A program made the translations under genes and the position numbers. Shown here piece by piece: positions 24,473 through 32,052 of a DNA stretch of 32,058 bases. The first letter of the stretch is position 1. Every line of letters begins with the position of its first letter. Source of the DNA: Legionellaceae bacterium (GTDB lineage Bacteria > Pseudomonadota > Gammaproteobacteria > Legionellales > Legionellaceae). The stretch spans positions 1 to 32,058 of the forward strand of contig CANJSM010000014.1 of the NCBI GenBank assembly GCA_947477015.1, written 5' to 3'. Under the pieces are notes generated by a model. That model saw only the letters and a program-made list of their open reading frames with translations, ran no database searches and had not been told where the DNA came from.

Positions 24473-24838
24473 CTAGATAACTTTTCTAGCAACCAATTTT
24501 TCTTTGATGCGTGCAGCACGACCAGCTAAGTTACGCAGGTAATACAGTTTAGCACGACGTACGTCACCACGACGTTTAACAGTGATGCTGTCTACAACTG
24601 GGCTGTAGGTTTGAAAAACGCGTTCTACACCGACGTTATGAGAAATTTTACGCACGGTGAAAGCAGAGTTCAGACCACGGTTACGTTTAGCAATGACAAT
24701 ACCTTCAAATGCTTGTAAACGCTCACGTGTGCCTTCTTTTACTTTAACTTGAACTAACACAGTGTCGCCTGGATTGAATTCAGGAATAGTTTTGCCTTGC
24801 ATTTGCTCAGCGTTGATTTGGTCAATAATATTGGTCAT
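24473..24838 (-). CDS. rplS: 50S ribosomal protein L19
   Basis: A 121-residue L19, normal in length. It begins '[13 protein letters not shown]' and carries '[20 protein letters not shown]', then '[23 protein letters not shown]' and '[15 protein letters not shown]', all diagnostic. It sits at the 30S-50S interface in bridge B8. It is the last gene of the rpsP-rimM-trmD-rplS operon, three bases after trmD. Confidence 0.98.
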   Translation of the reverse strand: MTNIIDQINAEQMQGKTIPEFNPGDTVLVQVKVKEGTRERLQAFEGIVIAKRNRGLNSAFTVRKISHNVGVERVFQTYSPVVDSITVKRRGDVRRAKLYYLRNLAGRAARIKEKLVARKVI

Positions 24839-24841
24839 TGC

Positions 24842-25585
24842 TCACTCCTCGTGTTCATATTTAAATTCAACAAGCAGTTGCTTGTCTGTATCAGTCAATT
24901 GCATTTGCTCTAATAAATCAGGTCGTTTCAACCAAGTTATTCCTAGCGCTTGTTTTCTTCGCCAGCGCTCGATGTCTCGATGGCTGCCACCTAGTAATAC
25001 GTCCGGCACTCGTCCACTCGGTAAAACAGCTGGACGTGTATAGTGGGGGTGATCCAGCAATCCATCCATAAATGAATCTTGCTGTGCCGATCCCGCGTGT
25101 CCAAGACTGCCCGGCAGTAGACGCACTATGGCATCTATAAATACCATCGCGGCTAGTTCGCCACCACTTAAAACAAAATCGCCTAACGACCATTCTTCAT
25201 CGACATGATGGGTAATGATGCGCTCATCAATGCCCTCATAGCGTCCCGCTAAAAAAATCAGTCCTTGCTCATTGACGGCAATTTCATTTAATTTAGCTTG
25301 CTGAATCGTTTTACCCTGCGGACTTAAATAAATTGTCTTGCAGTTTTTTGGCATATGACTTTTAGCGTGCAAAATTGCAGCATGCAAAGGTTCATACATC
25401 ATAACCATGCCCGGGCCGCCACCATATGGCCTGTCATCCACTTGCCGATGAGCATTGCTGGCCCAGTCACGTGGATTCCAGCAGTCTAGCTTAGCGAGAC
25501 CTTGTTGAAGGGCTCGCCCAGTGATGCCATGGTTCAGACTGGCAAACATCTCGGGCATAATACTAATTACGCCTAAATGCAGCAT
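24842..25585 (-). CDS. trmD: tRNA (guanine-N1-)-methyltransferase
   Basis: A 247-residue SPOUT methyltransferase that makes m1G37 in tRNAs reading CNN-type codons and so prevents frameshifting. The trefoil-knot SAM site shows 'YLSPQGKTIQQ', 'LAGRYEGIDERI' and 'WSLGDFVLSGGELAA'. 'DDRPYGGGPGMVMMYEPL' is the N-terminal family mark. Three-base gaps to rimM and rplS indicate one transcript. Confidence 0.98.
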   Translation of the reverse strand: MLHLGVISIMPEMFASLNHGITGRALQQGLAKLDCWNPRDWASNAHRQVDDRPYGGGPGMVMMYEPLHAAILHAKSHMPKNCKTIYLSPQGKTIQQAKLNEIAVNEQGLIFLAGRYEGIDERIITHHVDEEWSLGDFVLSGGELAAMVFIDAIVRLLPGSLGHAGSAQQDSFMDGLLDHPHYTRPAVLPSGRVPDVLLGGSHRDIERWRRKQALGITWLKRPDLLEQMQLTDTDKQLLVEFKYEHEE

Positions 25586-25588
25586 GAA

Positions 25589-26098
25589 CTAAAAATCCGG
25601 ATCCCAGTCGACGGTGATTAATCGTTGGCTGGAATTGATTTGCAGAATCACATCGTCTGGCAAAAAGGGTATCAAGTAGCGTTGCTCACCCATGACAACC
25701 AGAACATCGTTTGAGCCTGTTTCAATGATTTCACTGACAGAACCCAGCTCAATGCCTTCCTGAGTAACAACAGCCATACCCACAAGTTCATGCCAGTAAT
25801 ATTCATCTGGTTTCAGCGTGGGCAGTTGTTCGCGTTTGATAGCGATCTCATGATTGGTTAGTCGTGCAACGTCTTCTCGTTCAGTGTAACCCTCAACTTG
25901 TGCCAAAATAAACTTATTATTTACTGTGGTGTTCACAAGGTTCAGTGGTTGCCATTGATTATTGATGCTGACATGCCAGTGCGTGTAGTTCAATATGTTT
26001 TCGCGGGGTTCTGTAAAAGATACAACCGTGATAAAACCTTTGATCCCATGGGGGCGACCAAATCGACCAACAACCAACCATTCAGAGTTCGTATTCAA
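25589..26098 (-). CDS. rimM: 16S rRNA processing / ribosome maturation factor RimM
   Basis: A 169-residue RimM. The N-terminal beta-barrel starts 'WLVVGRFGRPHGIKGFITV', and the C-terminal PRC-barrel includes 'EYYWHELVGMAVVTQEGIELGSV' and 'NDVLVVMGEQRYLIPFLPDDVI'. It helps assemble the 30S head by acting with S19 and 16S rRNA helices. It is one base after rpsP in the conserved operon. Confidence 0.97.
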   Translation of the reverse strand: MNTNSEWLVVGRFGRPHGIKGFITVVSFTEPRENILNYTHWHVSINNQWQPLNLVNTTVNNKFILAQVEGYTEREDVARLTNHEIAIKREQLPTLKPDEYYWHELVGMAVVTQEGIELGSVSEIIETGSNDVLVVMGEQRYLIPFLPDDVILQINSSQRLITVDWDPDF

Positions 26099-26099
26099 T

Positions 26100-26366
26100 T
26101 TACGCTGCTACTGCAACAACAGCAGTTTTCTTAAATTCTTTAATTAAGGAAGCAACGCGATCAGATAATTGAGCGCCTTGTCCTTGCCAGCTAGATACTT
26201 TTTCGATATCCAAGTGCAGGCGAATTTCTTGTCCACGCGCAACAGGATTGAAATAACCAATGCTTTCAATGTAGTTTGCGTCCCGACGTCTGCGACTATC
26301 AGTCACAACGATATGATAAAAAGGGCGCTTCTTGGCGCCGGCTCGTGCTAAACGTATAACGACCAT
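26100..26366 (-). CDS. rpsP: 30S ribosomal protein S16
   Basis: An 88-residue S16. '[20 protein letters not shown]' and '[19 protein letters not shown]' are diagnostic. The C terminus ends in a short Ala/Val tail ([10 protein letters not shown]). It is the first gene of the operon, with a GAGGAAAC ribosome site ten bases or less before the ATG. Confidence 0.98.
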   Translation of the reverse strand: MVVIRLARAGAKKRPFYHIVVTDSRRRRDANYIESIGYFNPVARGQEIRLHLDIEKVSSWQGQGAQLSDRVASLIKEFKKTAVVAVAA

Positions 26367-26394
26367 TGTTTCCTCTGCTTATAACGTGATTACG

Positions 26395-26433
26395 TAAAAA
26401 TGCCGTGTATTGTACGAAAATTAACTCGGCATT
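26395..26433 (-). promoter_or_regulatory. Inverted repeat with T-run and possible -10 between ffh and rpsP
   Basis: On the - strand, AATGCCG and CGGCATT (26427-26433 and 26399-26405) form 7-base arms around a 21-base loop and are followed by TTTTT (26396-26400). This could be a weak terminator for ffh. The loop also contains TACAAT (26409-26414), a fair -10 for the rpsP operon, although no good -35 is seen. The two readings compete and I cannot choose. Confidence 0.35.
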
Positions 26434-26464
26434 GGAAGTGTTTGTATTAATTTTTTTACATTTG

Positions 26465-27841
26465 TTAGTTAAAGCCGCCTGGCAGCATCCCTTTTAAGCC
26501 AGCCATTCCACCTATTCCGCGCATCATTTTTTGCATGCCGCCCGGTTTGGTGAATTTTTTCATCATTTTTTCCATTTGAGTAAATTGCTTGAGTAAGCGG
26601 TTAACATCTTGTATTTGTGTACCCGATCCCATAGCAATACGTTTTTTTCTGGAGCCAACAATCAGTTTTGGAATACGTCGTTCTTTAGGGGTCATGGAAT
26701 TAATGATGGCAACGGTTTGCGCGATACTTTTATCATTAATCTGGCTCATCGCTTGTTGTGGCAATTGCCCCATGCCGGGTAATTTGCTCATCATGCCGCT
26801 GATGCCGCCCATGTTGTTCATTTGCAGTAATTGTTGTCTGAAATCTTCCAAATCAAAGCCATTGCCTTTTTTAATTTTTTTAGCTAATTTTTCACTAGCG
26901 GCTTTGTCTGTTTTGCGTTCAACTTCTTCAATCAGGGTTAGAATGTCGCCCATGCCCAAAATTCGAGAGGCAACGCGTTCAGGATGAAACGGTTCAAGCG
27001 CTTCTATTTTTTCACCGGTACCCATGAATTTAATGGGTTGGCCTGTGATTTGTTTCACTGAGAGCGCAGCACCGCCGCGGGCATCACCGTCTGTTTTTGT
27101 TAAAATAACACCGGTGAGCGGCAGTGCATCATGAAACGCTTTGGCAGTATTGGCGGCATCTTGACCGGTCATGCTATCGACAACAAACAAGGTCTCTGCA
27201 GGTTTGATGGCTTGATGAATCGCTTTGATTTCAGTCATCATGTCGGTATCAATGTGCATTCGCCCCGCGGTATCAACAATCAACACATCCATGAATTGTT
27301 TTTTAGCGGTATCAAGGGCTTTTTTAACAATATCCAGTGGTTTTTCTTGGGCGTTCGCCGGGAAAAAGGCGACATCGAGCTGTGTGGCCAGTAGTTTTAA
27401 TTGTTCGATTGCTGCGGGTCGATACACGTCAGCACTGACCATCATGACTTTTTTATTTTCTGTATCTTTCAGATATCGAGCTAGTTTTGCAGCACTGGTT
27501 GTTTTACCAGAGCCTTGCAATCCGGCCAATAAAAACACGGCGGGTGGTTGCGTTTTAAAATTTAATTCACTACGCTCATTGCCCATTAAATGAATTAATT
27601 CGTCATGAACAATTTTGATGAGCGCTTGATCAGGTTGTAAACTAGTGACAACATCTTGGCCTAGCGCTTTTTGTTTGACTTGATCGATAAAGTCTTTGAC
27701 AACGGGCAGAGCAACATCGGCCTCAAGGAGAGACAACCTAACTTCGCGAAGCGCGTCTTGCATGTTGTCTTCGGTCAGGCGTCCTTTCCCACTGATGTTT
27801 TTAAAGGTTCGCGTTAAGCGCTCAGTTAAGTTTTCAAACAT
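26465..27841 (-). CDS. ffh: Signal recognition particle GTPase Ffh (SRP54)
   Basis: A 458-residue SRP protein that binds 4.5S RNA and signal sequences of inner-membrane proteins and docks with FtsY. The N domain is residues 1 to about 90. The G domain shows G1 'GLQGSGKTTSAAKLARYL', 'VSADVYRPAAIEQL', 'IVDTAGRMHID' and 'LTKTDGDARGGAAL'. The M domain has the RNA-binding 'MGSGTQIQDVNRLLKQF' and a Met-rich tail ending 'GGMAGLKGMLPGGFN'. It starts 98 bases upstream of the rpsP gene, the common gammaproteobacterial order. Confidence 0.98.
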   Translation of the reverse strand: MFENLTERLTRTFKNISGKGRLTEDNMQDALREVRLSLLEADVALPVVKDFIDQVKQKALGQDVVTSLQPDQALIKIVHDELIHLMGNERSELNFKTQPPAVFLLAGLQGSGKTTSAAKLARYLKDTENKKVMMVSADVYRPAAIEQLKLLATQLDVAFFPANAQEKPLDIVKKALDTAKKQFMDVLIVDTAGRMHIDTDMMTEIKAIHQAIKPAETLFVVDSMTGQDAANTAKAFHDALPLTGVILTKTDGDARGGAALSVKQITGQPIKFMGTGEKIEALEPFHPERVASRILGMGDILTLIEEVERKTDKAASEKLAKKIKKGNGFDLEDFRQQLLQMNNMGGISGMMSKLPGMGQLPQQAMSQINDKSIAQTVAIINSMTPKERRIPKLIVGSRKKRIAMGSGTQIQDVNRLLKQFTQMEKMMKKFTKPGGMQKMMRGIGGMAGLKGMLPGGFN

Positions 27842-27929
27842 GATTTTGCCTTTTTTGTTTTAATATTCGATGGGGTAAATGATACCACAGAGTGAATATA
27901 TAGGAAGGTATTAAATCTCCCCCTTGTCT

Positions 27930-27957
27930 TTGCGAATGCTGTGAACCCAGTTATACT
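27930..27957 (+). promoter_or_regulatory. Probable sigma-70 promoter of the CorC-like gene
   Basis: TTGCGA (27930-27935) and TATACT (27952-27957) are spaced 16 bases. They lie 27 bases before the GTG start and upstream of a TAAGGAT ribosome site, in the divergent gap between ffh and the CorC-like gene. It matches the consensus well enough to report; not tested. Confidence 0.55.
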
Positions 27958-27984
27958 CGTATCAATCAAACACTAAGGATAGTC

Positions 27985-29244
27985 GTGCATCCCTCTATAA
28001 CTTTTCTAATCTTACTAGTACTTTTTTTAATTGTGTTAGCCGCCTTTTTTTCAGCGTCTGAAATAGGCATGATGTCGCTAAACCGCTATCGATTACGTTT
28101 TTTAGTGAAAAAAAATGACATACAAGCGATACGCGTAAATCAGTTATTAGCTCATCCTGAGCGCTTGTTAAGTGTGGTTCTGATTGGCAACACCTTGGCC
28201 AACATTATCGCATCGATGGCCGCGACCTTGATAGGTCAGCATTTTTATGACGAATTGGGGGTTTTGGTTGCGACCGCCTTATTGACTGTTATTATTCTAG
28301 TTTTTTCTGAAATGACCCCTAAAACGTTGGCTGCATTGTACCCACAGCAAGTAGCGTTTGCCTGTTCTTTACCGTTAAAAATATTATTGATAATTTTTGC
28401 GCCATTGGTCTATTTGATCAGCAGCGTGGCGAATGGTCTTTTGCGTTTGTGCGGCGTGTCTCTTGATAAAGGCTTGCGTGAGGCACTTACGGGAGAGGAG
28501 TTACGTTCGGTGGTTCATGAGGCAGGGGGATTGTTGCCTGTTGAGCATAAGAGCATGTTAATTAGTTTATTGGATTTAGAGCAGGCGCGCGTTGAAGACA
28601 TCATGGTGCCCATGTCTGAAGTAGTAGGGATTGATTTGGATCAACCTTGGAGTCAGTTACTTGAGCAATTAGAAACAGCTCAGCACACTCGATTGCCTCT
28701 TTTTAGAACCAGCATTGATAATCTAGTTGGTATGGTGCATTTGCGAAGTGTATTGAATCTTGTTCTAGAGCAGCGTCTTGATATGGATAGCTTGTTAAAA
28801 ATTGCTGAAGCACCCTACTTTATTCCTGAGGCTACTCCGTTAAATGTGCAAATTCTTAATTTTCAACGAATGAAGCGGCGTAGTTGTTTTGTCGTCAACG
28901 AATACGGTGACATACAGGGCCTTGTGACCATGGAAGATATTCTTGAGGAAATTGTAGGTGAATTTACAACAGACATTGCGGCTTTCAGCAAAGACATTAC
29001 GCCCGAAGACAATGGTTCTGTGATTGTCGATGGCAGCATTACCTTGCGTAATTTAAATCGATTATTAAATTGGCATTTGCCATTGTTGGGCCCTCGTACG
29101 CTCAGCGGATTGATCATTGAATATTTAGGTTATATCCCTCCGGCTGAATGTTGCCTTTGCATTGAGAATTATCAAATTGAAATTTTGAAACTGAGTGAAA
29201 ATACTATTAAGAGTGTGCGAATTAATAGAAAAAGGGCTGGGTGA
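27985..29244 (+). CDS. CNNM/CBS/CorC-HlyC family membrane protein (YfjD-like)
   Basis: A 419-residue inner-membrane protein. An N-terminal CNNM (DUF21) domain has about three to four helices ('AAFFSASEIGMMSLNRYRLR', 'VVLIGNTLANIIASMAATL', 'FSEMTPKTLAALYP'). A CBS pair follows at about residues 200-320 ('VEDIMVPMSEVVGID', 'FVVNEYGDIQGLVTMEDILEEIVGEF'), and a C-terminal CorC_HlyC transporter-associated domain ends the protein. Members are linked to Mg2+/Co2+ export or resistance. It starts with GTG after TAAGGAT. A yfjD-type gene next to ffh and divergent from it is a frequent gammaproteobacterial arrangement. Confidence 0.95.
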   Translation: MHPSITFLILLVLFLIVLAAFFSASEIGMMSLNRYRLRFLVKKNDIQAIRVNQLLAHPERLLSVVLIGNTLANIIASMAATLIGQHFYDELGVLVATALLTVIILVFSEMTPKTLAALYPQQVAFACSLPLKILLIIFAPLVYLISSVANGLLRLCGVSLDKGLREALTGEELRSVVHEAGGLLPVEHKSMLISLLDLEQARVEDIMVPMSEVVGIDLDQPWSQLLEQLETAQHTRLPLFRTSIDNLVGMVHLRSVLNLVLEQRLDMDSLLKIAEAPYFIPEATPLNVQILNFQRMKRRSCFVVNEYGDIQGLVTMEDILEEIVGEFTTDIAAFSKDITPEDNGSVIVDGSITLRNLNRLLNWHLPLLGPRTLSGLIIEYLGYIPPAECCLCIENYQIEILKLSENTIKSVRINRKRAG

Positions 29245-29251
29245 AATGTCT

Positions 29252-29303
29252 TCTTTGGGAACGACGTGAAACAATCTGGATTATTTCACGTCGTTCCCAA
29301 AGA
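29252..29303. repeat. Perfect 20-bp-arm inverted repeat between convergent genes
   Basis: The two arms, 29252-29271 and 29284-29303, are perfect reverse complements over 20 bases around a 12-base loop. They start 7 bases after the CorC-like stop and lie 24 bases before the omptin stop. The core reads GGGAACGACGTGAAA. There is no T-run on either side, so it is not a classic intrinsic terminator. It may act as a two-way transcript barrier, an RNA 3'-end stabiliser or a protein site. Confidence 0.85.
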
Positions 29304-29327
29304 CCGTATATTGACTAAAAGTAATAA

Positions 29328-30272
29328 TCAACCCGCAGCATATTTTAATCCCAACGCGAGCGTATAGTTGGTGTTGCCCAGTCCTGCGCTGTTATTGATA
29401 AGAAAATAATCGCCATTATTGTCATTAATCACAGTATCTGCTTTACCATTGGAAAATTGATTATACGCGGCTTCAACAAACACTTGTGAGAACGGGCTAA
29501 GAAAATACCCTGCACCTACTGTGACCGATGAAAAAGTAGATTGTAGGCCCTCTTCGGTAAACGTTAGGTTGCGTGCATAATGTTCGTCAACGTCATTGGA
29601 ATGGACCCAAGGACTGAACTTGACCGTAGCATTTAATTCAAGGTTATTCATCAGGTATTTCCCTGTGAGCCCCAAATAAGTTGCTTCAAAGTTTTGTTGA
29701 TAATCAATCATGGCTAGACCGTTTTGAAAACAGCCACTATACAAGCCATTGGCATATTGATAGCAACCGCCTTTCGCTGAAAAATCAAACTGTTCTTGTT
29801 GGTAGCCACCCGTTAAGCCTATTTTGTACTGCTGACTTTGTAGAAACCATCCGCGCAAATTAAGGTCAAAATTATACGCATTGTTCAGATCGGTATCTTC
29901 ATGATGAGACCAATGGGTCCATTTTGACTGCGAAGGATTCATCCAGTCGTAATCATCCATTTTGGCTTTACCCGTGTCCATGGTGCTCCATCCATTCACA
30001 TTGCCTGAAAGCCACGGTAAGAAATCCATATTGATTTCACCTTTGACAATCGGTGCGCTGTTAATGTGCCAATTTAATTGACTCAGTGTTTGACCATATT
30101 GAGTATAGACGTATTCATTTGATTCACCGCCCAGGTAACCCAATGCACCATTTATGGAGAATTTATCCATTCGATAAAGGCGATATTCAGGGGTAGGGTA
30201 TTGATACGAGAAGGCATTGATTGAGCTAAGCACAAGAAGACAAGAAAAAAACGATATTATTTTTATTTTCAT
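29328..30272 (-). CDS. Omptin-family outer-membrane aspartyl protease
   Basis: A 314-residue ten-strand beta-barrel protease of the OmpT/Pla/PgtE family, facing outside the cell. The signal peptide is about residues 1-22 ('MKIKIISFFSCLLVLSSINA'). Close OmpT parallels are 'LNWHINSAPIVKGEINMDFLP', 'DDYDWMNPSQSKWTHWSHHEDTDLN' and 'YLGLTGKYL'. The catalytic residues are all present: Asp107 and Asp109 (OmpT D83/D85) and the Asp229/His231 pair in 'DVDEHY' (OmpT D210/H212). Omptins usually need rough LPS contact, so activity may depend on the polysaccharide made nearby. It is preceded by an upstream stretch with no clear promoter. Confidence 0.95.
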   Translation of the reverse strand: MKIKIISFFSCLLVLSSINAFSYQYPTPEYRLYRMDKFSINGALGYLGGESNEYVYTQYGQTLSQLNWHINSAPIVKGEINMDFLPWLSGNVNGWSTMDTGKAKMDDYDWMNPSQSKWTHWSHHEDTDLNNAYNFDLNLRGWFLQSQQYKIGLTGGYQQEQFDFSAKGGCYQYANGLYSGCFQNGLAMIDYQQNFEATYLGLTGKYLMNNLELNATVKFSPWVHSNDVDEHYARNLTFTEEGLQSTFSSVTVGAGYFLSPFSQVFVEAAYNQFSNGKADTVINDNNGDYFLINNSAGLGNTNYTLALGLKYAAG

Positions 30273-30392
30273 TAACGATCCATTCGGTTGAATTTGACGG
30301 GCGCAAACATAACCCAGGGCGTCTCAAAAAGCAAGCAGGTAAGCGATATTGTATTATCTAAGATTAAACTTGAAGCATCTTGGTGAGGAGGG

Positions 30393-30454
30393 TAGGTTGG
30401 GCCTTGGCCCAACGGCAGTATTCAATCCAGGATCGTTGTTGGGCCAAGGCCCAA
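30393..30454. repeat. REP/BIME-like pair of palindromes
   Basis: Two nearly identical palindromes, TTGGGCCTTGGCCCAA (30397-30412) and TTGGGCCAAGGCCCAA (30439-30454), face each other. Extending them (ending AACG / starting CGTTG) makes a larger imperfect inverted repeat around 20 bases. The left unit begins GTAGG, the same prefix that ends the window in reverse complement. The second unit is shared with the left inverted repeat of the insertion sequence. Confidence 0.75.
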
Positions 30455-30523
30455 TGGCGCTTCCAAGAGGCGCCTATTTTTTTAACAATTCATAAGCAAC
30501 AACTTTTCTTGTTCACTTTTTCT
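30439..30523. repeat. Left inverted repeat of the IS
   Basis: It reads outer palindrome, terminator hairpin, T-run, then AACAATTCATAAGCA and the transposase 3' end. It is the reverse complement of 31968-32052 apart from four positions. Confidence 0.85.
30456..30483 (+). terminator. Inward-facing intrinsic terminator in left IS repeat
   Basis: GGCGCTTC-CAA-GAGGCGCC (30456-30474, one G-T wobble) is followed by TATTTTTTT. It would stop + strand transcription entering the IS from the omptin side. On the - strand the U-tract is missing, so it is not a proper terminator for the transposase gene itself. Confidence 0.8.
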
Positions 30524-31858
30524 ACTTTGTTTTAAAACAGGAAACGACTTAGGCCTTTGCCTAACAGCTCTAGGCTCAACTCTTCCTGGCCTATTACTGA
30601 CTTTGTTTTTAGCAATATAATCCAATAAATATTCATATAAGATGATTTTTTGTTGTTTTTTCACATTGTGAAATAGTAGCGTAAATTGATTTAATAATTG
30701 AATAGTGCCTTTAAAGCTTATTTGAGTTGGGTGAAGTTTATGTTTAACACTTGCTTTTACCATAAGATTTCTAATCATATTGTAAGCTAAAAAATGAATG
30801 CCGATCTCTTTCTCAATCATAGCAGGTGTTTTACAAGTAAGCCGATTCATTGCCATGACTGTTTTGATGAAATTCAGATTCGTTTCCACCTCCCATCTTC
30901 GCTTATAAAGCAACCTTAGTTCTTTTTTAGTGTATTTTTTGGAATCTAAAAAAGTTGTCACATAAATTACACCTTCCTCTTTAAACTCCCTTATGTCCAA
31001 GGTATCAGGGTAAGACTTATACTCCTCAGTACTCATCCACTCAGGTTTTATAGGTTTTTTCCATGCTGCAATATGGTCATACTTTCCTAAACGTTTTCCT
31101 TGACGAAAATCATAACATCGTTGAGCCGCGCCACGAAAAACACCATCTACGCCTTTACGTTTTAAGTCGCACATCAAGAAAAAATGAGGATAGTATCGAT
31201 CACCTAATACAATGTCATTTGTTTGAATGCAATCTAAAATACCTCTGAGTAATGATGATTCACCAGTGCCTTTTCCTTTACATGGGCCTATCGCATAATC
31301 AATAACACTACCCGTCGTTAATGACATCACTGCCACAAGGCGTGCTAGCGGGAAGCCTACATTTTTATTTTGATTACTGTGTTTAGAAAACTGTGCGACA
31401 TTAGCTTCCGTATCCGGCATTGTAATCGTTGTTCCATCAAATACTTTTAAATCACGACCGTATGGCTTCCATTCATCAGGAGATTGTTTAACAAGCGTTG
31501 TCCCAACAAGCTTTACAAGCTCATGCACAACTGTACCTGGCAAACGTTGCCTAGCTTTAACATAAGCCCCGGTTGAGTTGCCAACCAACACGCCCGACTT
31601 TGATAATTCATTTACTATGACACTGCAAACGGCATTTTTGCATGATTTATCACTAGAGAGGACTTGCTTAATAAATATCAATAATGTTTTTAATGGGTTG
31701 TATAGTGTCTGTGCTTGAAGTGACCAACAAGACTCATTTATTAATTGTTTACAACCTTCAGAGTTAAATACGTGTGATAACGTTTCTATTGAACCTTGGT
31801 CCAAGTATTGTTTGTAATTATTAAATTGAATGATTTGATAATTTTCTTTAAACTTCAT
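30482..31858 (-). CDS. IS4-family transposase (DDE)
   Basis: A 458-residue transposase. The DDE triad is Asp141 ('FDGTTITMPD'), Asp220 ('LGDRYYPHF') and Glu325 in 'LYKRRWEVETNLNFIKTVM'. This last stretch also holds the IS4 signature Y-x2-R-x3-E-x6-K (Tyr318, Arg321, Glu325, Lys332). The gene is full length and uninterrupted, so the element may still be active. The C terminus is very basic. The start ATG directly abuts a hairpin whose 3' arm contains the AAGGA ribosome site. The stop codon lies in the left inverted repeat. Confidence 0.95.
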   Translation of the reverse strand: MKFKENYQIIQFNNYKQYLDQGSIETLSHVFNSEGCKQLINESCWSLQAQTLYNPLKTLLIFIKQVLSSDKSCKNAVCSVIVNELSKSGVLVGNSTGAYVKARQRLPGTVVHELVKLVGTTLVKQSPDEWKPYGRDLKVFDGTTITMPDTEANVAQFSKHSNQNKNVGFPLARLVAVMSLTTGSVIDYAIGPCKGKGTGESSLLRGILDCIQTNDIVLGDRYYPHFFLMCDLKRKGVDGVFRGAAQRCYDFRQGKRLGKYDHIAAWKKPIKPEWMSTEEYKSYPDTLDIREFKEEGVIYVTTFLDSKKYTKKELRLLYKRRWEVETNLNFIKTVMAMNRLTCKTPAMIEKEIGIHFLAYNMIRNLMVKASVKHKLHPTQISFKGTIQLLNQFTLLFHNVKKQQKIILYEYLLDYIAKNKVSNRPGRVEPRAVRQRPKSFPVLKQSRKSEQEKLLLMNC

Positions 31859-31922
31859 AAATCAGTTTCCTTTTTAATGACATGTTCGCAAAACAAATCA
31901 TACAAAAAATGGAAACTGATTT
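31859..31922 (-). promoter_or_regulatory. 5'-leader hairpin masking the transposase ribosome site, with a -10 in the loop
   Basis: AAATCAGTTTCC (31859-31870) and GGAAACTGATTT (31911-31922) are perfect 12-base arms around 40 bases. In the transposase mRNA the 3' arm is GGAAACTGATTT directly before ATG, so the AAGGAAA ribosome site would be paired. A TATGAT on the - strand (31897-31902) lies between the arms. A transcript begun there would lack the 5' arm and remain translatable, whereas a read-through transcript would fold and be silent. No good -35 is evident. Confidence 0.65.
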
Positions 31923-31967
31923 CAGCATGAAATCATCGAGTTAAAATAAAATACCGCAAATTACAAC

Positions 31968-32052
31968 AGAAAAAGTGAACAAGAAAAGTGCTTGCTTATG
32001 AATTGTTAAAAAAATAGGCGCCTCTTGGAAGCGCCATTGGGCCAAGGCCCAA
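31968..32052. repeat. Right inverted repeat of the IS
   Basis: Reverse complement of the left repeat with four differences. It therefore carries a mirror of the transposase 3' coding end on the + strand, with no longer gene attached to it. Confidence 0.85.
32008..32035 (-). terminator. Inward-facing intrinsic terminator in right IS repeat
   Basis: The same hairpin as in the left repeat (32017-32035), followed on the - strand by TATTTTTTT (32008-32016). It lies upstream of the transposase gene and would stop outside transcription from running into it. Confidence 0.8.

Larger units (their letters stand above)
30439..32052 (-). mobile_element. IS4-family insertion sequence with long (~85 bp) inverted repeats
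   Basis: A single transposase gene is flanked by inverted repeats at 30439-30523 and 31968-32052. By eye they match at about 81 of 85 positions; mismatches are the AA/TT centre of the outer palindrome and two bases near the end of the transposase gene. The left repeat includes the last 13 or so codons of the transposase. The full span is about 1.6 kb, in the IS4 range. The real tips may be further in, for example at the AACAATTCATAAGCA block (from about 30484 and to about 32007), because the outer palindromes also occur alone elsewhere in the window. No target duplication is seen, and the window ends 6 bases beyond. Confidence 0.8.

Noticed and set aside
26589-27593. Several open frames on the + strand opposite ffh (132, 87 and 122 codons).
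   Set aside because: They are antisense shadows of a strongly conserved gene and show no family features.
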